From a bacterium (lineage in GTDB: Bacteria; Desulfobacterota; JAPLJL01), in the NCBI GenBank assembly GCA_028713675.1, contig JAQTNV010000059.1, forward strand, positions 1 through 21,292: 21,292 bases of DNA. The letters are read 5' to 3'. The notes beneath the pieces were generated by a model. The model was not told where the DNA came from and did not search any database. It was given only the letters and a program-made list of their open reading frames with translations. Below are positions 14,201 through 19,755 of this stretch, in pieces (the stretch's first letter is position 1; each line of letters starts with the position of its first letter). The translations under genes and the position numbers were made by a program.

Positions 14201-15286
14201 TTAAAGGATTTTTTTCAAGGCCTGAATCAGCCGGGCATTTTCCCGGGGCAGGCCGACGGTGGCCCGGAGCCAGTCCGGCAGCCGGTACCCTCCCATCGGG
14301 CGGACGATGACCCCTTCCCGGAGCAGGAGCTGATAATATTTGTCCCCCCCGCCGGGGACCTCGAAAAGCACGAAGTTGGCCTGGGTGGGAACATACCTGA
14401 GCCCCAGGCGCTTGAACCCGCGATAAAGAAATTGGAGGCCCCGGCGGTTGTTCGCCGTGGTTTTCTTCAGGAAAGGGGTGTCGGTGAGGGCCGCCCCGGC
14501 GGCGGCCTGGGCCACGGAACTCACGTTAAAGGGTTGGCGGACCCGGTTCAGAAAATCCGTGACTTCGGGCCGGGCCACCCCGTAGCCGATCCGGAGGCCG
14601 GCCAGGCCGTAGACCTTGGAGAAGGTCCGGAGCGCCACCAGGTTGGGAAAGCGGGAGAGCAGCTTGAGGCTCCGCGGGTAAGCGCGGTCGGTCGCGAACT
14701 CCGCGTAGGCCTCGTCCATGACCACCAGGATATTTTTCGGGAGCCCGCGCAGGAAGCGGACGAGTTCCTGCTCCCGGACGATGGTGCCGGTGGGGTTGTT
14801 GGGGTTGGCGATGAAGACCAGAGAGGTCTTCCGGGTCACCAGCGAACGCAGGGCCGGGAGATCGTAAGTAAAATTTTTCAGGGGGGCCTTCCGGAGCTTC
14901 CCTCCGGCGGCTTGGACGACCAGATCATAAACCAGGAAGGTGCTTTCCGAGGTGACCGCTTCGGACCCGGGTTTTAGAAACGTCCGGACCAGCAGCTCGA
15001 TGATTTCGTTGGACCCGTTTCCGAAAACGATCCAGTCCTCCGGAACCCGGAGCGCGGCGGAGAGGGCCCGTTTTAAAATGAAACAGCTTCCGTCGGGGTA
15101 GCGGTTGATCCCGGCCAGGCTCCGGGCCAGCGCCCGCCGGGCCCGCGGGGAGGGCCCGAAGGGGTTTTCGTTGGAGGCCAGCTTGATCGCCTTCCGGATT
15201 CCCAGTTCCCGCTCGAGTTCTTCGATCGGCTTGCCGGGGACGTAAGGGGTGAGGGACTCAATCTCTTTGCGTGCGGGCTTAATCAT
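14201..15286 (-). CDS. hisC: Histidinol-phosphate / aromatic aminotransferase (HisC family)
   Basis: 361 residues, fold-type I PLP aminotransferase. The N-terminal VPGKPIEELERELG and KLASNENPFGPSP are typical of HisC. PLP-site residues: FGNGSNE (88-94), ANPNNPTG (160-167, N164), DEAYAEF (D191), the Schiff-base Lys in TFSKVYGLAGLRIGYG (K224) and the following Arg (R232). HisC converts imidazole-acetol phosphate and glutamate to histidinol phosphate. HisC paralogues inside aromatic operons often act on prephenate or phenylpyruvate and hydroxyphenylpyruvate instead. With tyrA, aroA and a chorismate mutase as neighbours and no other his gene here, an aromatic role is likely (inference). AAGGAA lies about 7 nt before the ATG at 15286. 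Confidence 0.92.
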   Translation of the reverse strand: MIKPARKEIESLTPYVPGKPIEELERELGIRKAIKLASNENPFGPSPRARRALARSLAGINRYPDGSCFILKRALSAALRVPEDWIVFGNGSNEIIELLVRTFLKPGSEAVTSESTFLVYDLVVQAAGGKLRKAPLKNFTYDLPALRSLVTRKTSLVFIANPNNPTGTIVREQELVRFLRGLPKNILVVMDEAYAEFATDRAYPRSLKLLSRFPNLVALRTFSKVYGLAGLRIGYGVARPEVTDFLNRVRQPFNVSSVAQAAAGAALTDTPFLKKTTANNRRGLQFLYRGFKRLGLRYVPTQANFVLFEVPGGGDKYYQLLLREGVIVRPMGGYRLPDWLRATVGLPRENARLIQALKKIL

Positions 15287-15427
15287 CTGAAAAGTTCCTT
15301 TTCAAATTCCAATTACCAAGCTCTCCTTCGGCTCCGCTCAGGACAGGCAATAACCAAGCAAATAAACAACAACCAATTTTCAAAAACTACAAACCCGAAA
15401 CCCGAAACCCGAAACCGAGGCCTTCGT
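15287..15427. repeat. Low-complexity intergenic spacer with REP-like fragment and 7-bp tandem repeats
   Basis: 141 bp between the chorismate mutase gene and hisC. It contains CTCCTTCGGCTCCGCTCAGG (15323-15342), a fragment resembling a widespread GC-rich intergenic palindrome core. It is flanked by A/C-rich text in which AATTACCAAG, AATAACCAAG and ACAACCAATT recur. It ends with three to four copies of AAACCCG (15391-15417). I see no gene in it. Confidence 0.6.
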
Positions 15428-15961
15428 TTATCTGCTCCGGGCCTGGAGTACGATGAACTTTTCCTTTTTCCCGGCCCGGCCCGGGAAGGTTCCCTTTTTT
15501 ACCACGGTCAGGTCCGGGGGAAAGACCGCTTTTTTCCCGGAGACCGCGATAATTCCATAATCCGCCCGGCCGGTTTGGAGCGCCCGGAAAATCCCGGAAT
15601 TTCCGGAACAGGCCAGGAAACGCGCGCTCCGTCCGAAGTTGTAAATCCCCGCCGTCCAGCCGGGCCCCGGCGCGGGCCCCGGGTAAGCCACCCGGATCGG
15701 GCGGAAAGCCGAGCGGCAGGCGGAAAGAATTTCCCCGAAGATAAATTCGATTGCGGACGCGGGCAGCGGTTTACGGCTCAGCGATTTCAGCCGGGACAGG
15801 ATTTCCTGCTCCCGGGAGGGATCGTAGGGCGCCCGGCCCAGCCGTTTTTTCCGGGCCCCGATCCGGGCGGAGGTTTTCGCTCTCCGGTTCAGCAGGGAAA
15901 TGATCCCGGCATCGATCCGGTCGATCTCGCGGCGGAGGCGCTGAAGCTCTTTTTCTCTCAT
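15428..15961 (-). CDS. Chorismate mutase (AroQ) fused to a shrunken prephenate-dehydratase-like tail
   Basis: 177 residues from the ATG at 15961; a TTG at 16009 would add 16 residues but includes a hairpin. Residues 1-88 are an AroQ chorismate mutase that aligns without gaps to E. coli PheA numbering minus one: R10, R27, K38, D47, R50 and E51 match the E. coli active-site R11, R28, K39, D48, R51 and E52. The position usually held by Gln88 in the SRALQ motif reads RSAF, so that Gln seems lost. Residues about 89-177 begin like prephenate dehydratase (RVAYPGP, FGRSARFLACS, IFRALQTGRADYGII). They are only about 90 residues long, lack the VPVENS and TRF catalytic motifs (the end reads KEKFIVLQ) and have no ACT domain. 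Dehydratase activity is therefore unlikely. This may be a degenerate pheA. It is first in the aromatic block, 59 bp after the OmpA gene. Confidence 0.8.
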   Translation of the reverse strand: MREKELQRLRREIDRIDAGIISLLNRRAKTSARIGARKKRLGRAPYDPSREQEILSRLKSLSRKPLPASAIEFIFGEILSACRSAFRPIRVAYPGPAPGPGWTAGIYNFGRSARFLACSGNSGIFRALQTGRADYGIIAVSGKKAVFPPDLTVVKKGTFPGRAGKKEKFIVLQARSR

Positions 15962-15969
15962 CAGATAAA

Positions 15970-15992
15970 TCGGGCGGGATTTCCCCGCCCGA
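15970..15992 (-). terminator. Perfect 9-bp hairpin between the OmpA gene and chorismate mutase
   Basis: TCGGGCGGG (15970-15978) and CCCGCCCGA (15984-15992) are exact complements with a 5-nt loop. On the minus strand it lies 28 nt after the OmpA-gene stop and 8 nt before the chorismate mutase ATG, and is followed only by TTTAT. It may be a weak terminator of the OmpA gene or an attenuator-like leader structure; the short T-tract makes efficient termination doubtful. Confidence 0.45.
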
Positions 15993-16020
15993 TGCAGAAA
16001 CCCGGTCAAACGAAGTTATT

Positions 16021-18744
16021 TTACTTGCGAATAATGGTGAATTCCACCCTCCGGTTCTTGGCCCGTCCCCCCGGGGACGCGTTGTCGGCGATCGGGCGGG
16101 ATTTCCCGTATCCCGTGGCCTTGAGGCGATCCGCCGCGACCCCGTGCTGGGACAGATACTTCATCACCGCGTTGGCCCGGTTCTGGGAGAGCATGATGTT
16201 GGCGGTGTCGGAACCGATGGAATCCGTGTGGCCTTCAATCAGGATGGAGAGGGTGGGATTGCTGCGCAGGATGTCGGCGACCTCGTCCAGGAGCCCGAAG
16301 GATTCCGGCATAATGATGGCCTTCCCGGTTTCAAAGTGGATGGTCTCGTTGATCTCGATCTTTTTGTCCGTGAGCTTGGCCTTGGTCAGGGGCTCGAGCA
16401 CGAATTCGGCGATGGTCTTCTTGCCGCCGGCGATCTGGACCACCTTGAGGTCGGACTTGAAGCCCTGGGCCGCGGCCCGGACGGAATAACTCCCGGGTTT
16501 GAGCTTGATGAAGAATTCGCCGGTCGCGGGGCTGGCCGGCAGGTTTTGGATTTCCGCGCCCTCGAAGGAAATCACCGCCGCGAGGGGCTGTTTGTCCTGG
16601 TCCACCACCTTGCCGGCGAAGGCGCCTTCCATCACCGGTTCCGCCAGCGGTTCCAGGATAAAGTTCACCAGGGTAGGCAGGCCCTTCTGGATCTGGGCGA
16701 CCTGGACCTGGGGCTTATAGTTCTGGGCATTGGCCGTGACCTGGTAGGTCCCGGGAGCGAGAGACCCCTTGTATTGCCCGGTGTTGGGATCCACGGCCAG
16801 GTTCAGGATCCGCGGGTCCCCGAAGCTCACCACCGCGGCGAGCGGCTTATTGTCCTTGGACTGCACGGTGCCGAGGATGGTCCCGGACTCGACCGCCTTT
16901 TCCTCAGCCTCGAGGACAAAGTTGACCATGGTCGGCAGGCCCTTCTCGATCTGGGCGACCTGGACCTGGGGCTTGAAGTTCTGGGCGTTGGCCGTGACCT
17001 GGTAGGTCCCGGGCAGGAGGGCTCCCTTGTAGGAACCGGAAACGGGGTCGGCGGCCAGGTTCGGGATCCGCGGGTCACCGAAACTGATCACCGCGGCCAT
17101 CGGCTTGCCGTCCTTGGACTGCACGGTGCCGAGGATGGTCCCGGTCTCGGGGGCCTTCTCTTCCGCTTCCAGCTGATAATCAACGATCGTGGTCCGCTTA
17201 TCTTCGATCCGGACCAGCTTGATTTCCGATTTGTAACCGTTCACCGAGGCCCGGACCCGGTAGCTCCCCGGGGCGGCCTGGCCGTTGTAAACCCCGGTCG
17301 TGGGATCGGCGGCCAGGTTGGCGATCTTGGGATCGTCGAAAGAAATGACGGCCGCCAGGGGCTGGGTGGATTTCTTGTCCGTCACCTTGCCGGTGATGGT
17401 GCCGACCTTGACCAGGCGCACGAGCCCGAAATCCAAGGTAGACATCATCCCCGCTTCAACGTTGGCCGTCTGGGAAGCTTCCTGGTAGCCTTCCTTTTCG
17501 ACCTGGAGGGAAACGGTCTGGGGGAGGAACTCGCAGGTGGTGTATTCCCCGCCGGAACCCGAATAGAGCCGGGTCAGGTTGGTGCCGGGGAAACCGATAA
17601 CCGCCCCTTCCAGGGGCTGGGAGTTTTCCTGATCAAAAATTCTTCCGGAAATGGTGCCTCTTTTCGGGGGGGCGGCCACGATCACCGGGGGAGGCGCGGG
17701 GGCGAAGGTGTAACTGATGCCGGCGACCAGGGCCCAGTCCGGGGCCACTTCTTCCGAAATCGCCGTGGCGGGCCGGGACTGGGGCCCGGAGATTTGCTGC
17801 AACCCCGGGTAAAGCGGGTAATTCTCCTCAGCCCCGAACAGACCCATCCCGAGATCGCAGGCCAGGTCGATCGCCAGGCCCCCCACCGGGGTGATTCGGA
17901 ATCCGGGGGTGATTCTCTGGGGACTCTGGTTGAACTGGCGCCAGCCCCCGCTTTTCGAGGTGTCGACGTACTGCTCGGTGGAGTACTCCACGAAAAAGGA
18001 AAGGTAGCGCTGGGGAACCTCCAGGGCGGTGCTCAGGAGGAGGGCGTCATTCTCCTCCATCCCGAGGGCGTAATAGGTCGAAGGGGATTGCAGGGCCGTC
18101 TGGTTCGCCATGTCTCCGGCTAATTTCATGGAATAGTTTTTCTGGAAGCCGGCGTTGAGATGCCAGCGGAGGGGGATCGGATTGCCTTTCAGCCGGTTCC
18201 AGTCGAAGGTGAAAAGGAACTTGCCCCCGTATCCGGTGGCGTCCCACCGGTAGCCGACTTTTCCCACGTCGGAGTAGAGCCGGGTGAAAATGTCGAACCC
18301 CACGCTGAGGGCGGCTTCCGGATCGTAACCGATTTTAAATCCGGTGGTCAGATCCCCGATGCCCTGGGTGAGAAATTTTCCCGCCCCGGATTCCAGGGTC
18401 GCCTGGTTGGAAACGGTTTTCGTCGAGACGAACAGTTCCAGCCAGTCGGCGGCGGAAAGGGTGGCCTGGTAGGTTCCCTGGAAGCGTTTCTGGGACAGGC
18501 CGGGCTCCAGGAATTCGCTCCGGTTTCCCCGGAAGTACTCGGAGTCCCAGTAATTGAAATTCGCGCCGATGCTGAAGACCCCGTATTTGGGGGTGTAAGC
18601 CGAGATGACCCGGAGAACGCCGGTCCGGCCTTCAATTGCCGGGGAAGGCGTGGGGGTGTTTTCCGCCCGGGAAACCGGGGCCGAGAGCCCCAGGCCGGAG
18701 GTAATAATACCTAAGGCGATCAAAACCCGCGCAATTTTTTTCAT
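16021..18744 (-). CDS. OmpA-family outer-membrane protein with five carboxypeptidase-regulatory-like repeats
   Basis: 907 residues. The signal peptide is residues 1-27 (hydrophobic VLIALGIITSGLGL, then SRAENT). Residues about 40-347 are rich in alternating aromatic strands (YGVFSIGANFNYW, FSFFVEY-like strands, LVAGISYTF) and probably form an outer-membrane beta-barrel. A Pro-rich linker (APAPPPVIVAAPP) follows. Five beta-sandwich repeats of the CarboxypepD-regulatory type lie at about 362-442, 447-526, 533-612, 619-698 and 705-784, each with GxIxGxV, PLAAVISF, a PGxYxVxAxxxGF motif and a closing hydrophobic strand. Residues about 795-907 are an OmpA C-terminal domain with EGHTDSIGSD (837-846), LSQNRANAV, ATGYGKSRP and NRRVEF, which binds peptidoglycan. 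It probably anchors the outer membrane to the wall. A consensus promoter lies upstream and AAAGGGA precedes the ATG. Confidence 0.93.
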   Translation of the reverse strand: MKKIARVLIALGIITSGLGLSAPVSRAENTPTPSPAIEGRTGVLRVISAYTPKYGVFSIGANFNYWDSEYFRGNRSEFLEPGLSQKRFQGTYQATLSAADWLELFVSTKTVSNQATLESGAGKFLTQGIGDLTTGFKIGYDPEAALSVGFDIFTRLYSDVGKVGYRWDATGYGGKFLFTFDWNRLKGNPIPLRWHLNAGFQKNYSMKLAGDMANQTALQSPSTYYALGMEENDALLLSTALEVPQRYLSFFVEYSTEQYVDTSKSGGWRQFNQSPQRITPGFRITPVGGLAIDLACDLGMGLFGAEENYPLYPGLQQISGPQSRPATAISEEVAPDWALVAGISYTFAPAPPPVIVAAPPKRGTISGRIFDQENSQPLEGAVIGFPGTNLTRLYSGSGGEYTTCEFLPQTVSLQVEKEGYQEASQTANVEAGMMSTLDFGLVRLVKVGTITGKVTDKKSTQPLAAVISFDDPKIANLAADPTTGVYNGQAAPGSYRVRASVNGYKSEIKLVRIEDKRTTIVDYQLEAEEKAPETGTILGTVQSKDGKPMAAVISFGDPRIPNLAADPVSGSYKGALLPGTYQVTANAQNFKPQVQVAQIEKGLPTMVNFVLEAEEKAVESGTILGTVQSKDNKPLAAVVSFGDPRILNLAVDPNTGQYKGSLAPGTYQVTANAQNYKPQVQVAQIQKGLPTLVNFILEPLAEPVMEGAFAGKVVDQDKQPLAAVISFEGAEIQNLPASPATGEFFIKLKPGSYSVRAAAQGFKSDLKVVQIAGGKKTIAEFVLEPLTKAKLTDKKIEINETIHFETGKAIIMPESFGLLDEVADILRSNPTLSILIEGHTDSIGSDTANIMLSQNRANAVMKYLSQHGVAADRLKATGYGKSRPIADNASPGGRAKNRRVEFTIIRK
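16633..17148 (-). repeat. 258-bp near-identical tandem repeat inside the OmpA-family gene
   Basis: Carboxypeptidase-regulatory-like repeats 3 (residues 533-618) and 4 (619-704) share long stretches such as GTILGTVQSKD, SFGDPRI and PGTYQVTANAQN. Their DNA matches at a 258-bp offset with few differences, mostly synonymous. Repeats 2 and 5 are clearly more diverged. This indicates a recent duplication of one 86-residue module. Confidence 0.85.
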
Positions 18745-18794
18745 AATTTTTTCCCTTTGAGTAAAAGGTTTGGATTCAAGCCTTTTCTATATAA

Positions 18795-18824
18795 ATGATA
18801 TTTTAACCTAAAAATGCCTGTCAA
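18795..18824 (-). promoter_or_regulatory. Sigma-70-type promoter of the OmpA-family gene
   Basis: On the minus strand TTGACA (18819-18824, perfect -35) is followed after 18 bp by TATCAT (18795-18800, -10, four of six). Transcription would start near 18788, about 44 nt before the ATG at 18744. The surroundings are AT-rich, unlike the rest of the window. Confidence 0.65.
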
Positions 18825-19101
18825 GGAAAACCCGCGACTTGAATTCCCGTAATCAAGCCCTCGGCTTTTCCGGTTTGAATCCCGGCTCCGGGCCAGGCTT
18901 TCCCCTTCCGGCCGGGAAAAGCCTTCCGGGAATCTCGACGCGGATAGCGGGCGGACCAGGCGCTGCCGAAGGCGGATGACAACCGGGGGGAGATGATTAA
19001 TTCCGGGCTTGTTTGGGTTTCCCCGGGGATTATATACTTTTCTAAATATCCAAATTCCAACCGCCATGCTGATGTCAAAACCGGAAAATCCGGGAAATCT
19101 G
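18825..19101. other. Divergent intergenic region between the OmpA-family gene and the Mut7-C gene
   Basis: This region upstream of the OmpA promoter contains an imperfect hairpin (AGGCTTTCCC at 18895-18904 with GGGAAAAGCCT at 18914-18924, one bulge) without a T-tract, and the candidate plus-strand promoter at 19009-19038. A minus-strand frame crosses it (18741-19298) but collides with the Mut7-C gene and has no domain. I see no other gene. Confidence 0.5.
19009..19038 (+). promoter_or_regulatory. Candidate promoter of the Mut7-C gene
   Basis: TTGTTT (19009-19014) and TATACT (19033-19038, five of six to consensus) with an 18-bp spacer, in a short AT-rich island. A start point near 19045 fits a leader of 20-57 nt, depending on which ATG is used. 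Confidence 0.45.
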
Positions 19102-19593
19102 ATGCCGCGGTTAGCGGCGGACTGCATGTTGGGCAAGCTCGCGAAGTGGCTGCGGATTCTGGGCTTTGACACCTGGTATTCCAATTCCTGGGATGAGGGG
19201 GAACTGCTGGCCGGGGCCCGGGCGGAAGCAAGGGTGATCCTGACCCGGGATACCCGTTTTTTCCGCCGGATATCGGATTCCGACCGGGCTATCTTCATTG
19301 AAAACGACAGCTTCTGGTATCAGATCCGGGAAGTGATTTCAGGTTTGAATTTCATTCCCCCGGCAGAAAGGTTCTTTACCCGTTGCAGTCTCTGCAACCA
19401 TCCTTTGCTTGAGCTTCCCCGCGAGGAAGCCCAGGCCCGGGTTCCGGAATATGTGTTTCGGACCCAGGAGCATTTCGCTTTCTGCTCCCGATGCGGGCGG
19501 ACCTACTGGAGCGGCACCCATCAGAAAATGGCGAAAGAAATGCTGGAGGAAATATTGTTTCCCTCCGCCCCGGAACAGAACTTGCCGAGGTGA
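19102..19593 (+). CDS. Mut7-C RNase-like domain protein (PIN-fold plus zinc ribbon)
   Basis: 163 residues from the ATG at 19102. The frame also has ATGs at 19066 and 19072; I prefer 19102 because the family begins with this block and GGGA lies about 7 nt upstream. N-terminal part: RLAADCMLGKLAKWLRILGFDT, then an acidic residue in SWDEGELL and RVILTRDTRFFRR, the PIN-like acidic core. C-terminal part: a zinc ribbon from RCSLCN and FCSRCGRTYWSGTH, ending HQKM. This is the family named after the C-terminal domain of animal Mut-7 and found as a free-standing protein in bacteria and archaea. It is predicted to act on RNA; the cellular role is poorly known. Convergent with the FGE-sulfatase gene across a palindrome. 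Confidence 0.92.
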   Translation: MPRLAADCMLGKLAKWLRILGFDTWYSNSWDEGELLAGARAEARVILTRDTRFFRRISDSDRAIFIENDSFWYQIREVISGLNFIPPAERFFTRCSLCNHPLLELPREEAQARVPEYVFRTQEHFAFCSRCGRTYWSGTHQKMAKEMLEEILFPSAPEQNLPR

Positions 19594-19621
19594 AAGGAAA
19601 AGCGGTTAGGTTGATCGGTTG

Positions 19622-19715
19622 CGGTTGCGCAGCTGGTTTCGGTTAGGTCGTACGGTTGGGTTTGAAAAAAAATCCGTAAGACGTTGCCCGGATGACGAAA
19701 CGAGCTGCGCAACCG
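19622..19715. repeat. Large imperfect palindrome between convergent genes
   Basis: CGGTTGCGCAGCTGGTTTCG (19622-19641) pairs with 19696-19715 with one mismatch in 20. The 54-bp middle contains a run of eight A and a short TACGG/CCGTA pair. It lies 28 bp after the Mut7-C stop and 40 bp from the stop of the opposing gene, so it could end transcription from both sides. It could equally be a mobile palindromic element. It differs in sequence from the other palindromes here. Confidence 0.8.
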
Positions 19716-19755
19716 ATTGACGTGAGCCGAGAACTATTACATCAGAGAACTTTGC

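Noticed and set aside
15391-15417. CRISPR-like short repeats
   Set aside because: The AAACCCG units are 7 bp, directly tandem and without spacers; this is simple-sequence repetition.
16144-18123. A 659-codon plus-strand open frame
   Set aside because: Antisense to the OmpA-family gene. Its apparent repeats only mirror the real carboxypeptidase-regulatory-like modules.
18741-19298. A 185-codon minus-strand frame upstream of the OmpA-family gene
   Set aside because: It overlaps the well-supported Mut7-C gene and crosses the OmpA promoter; no recognisable domain.
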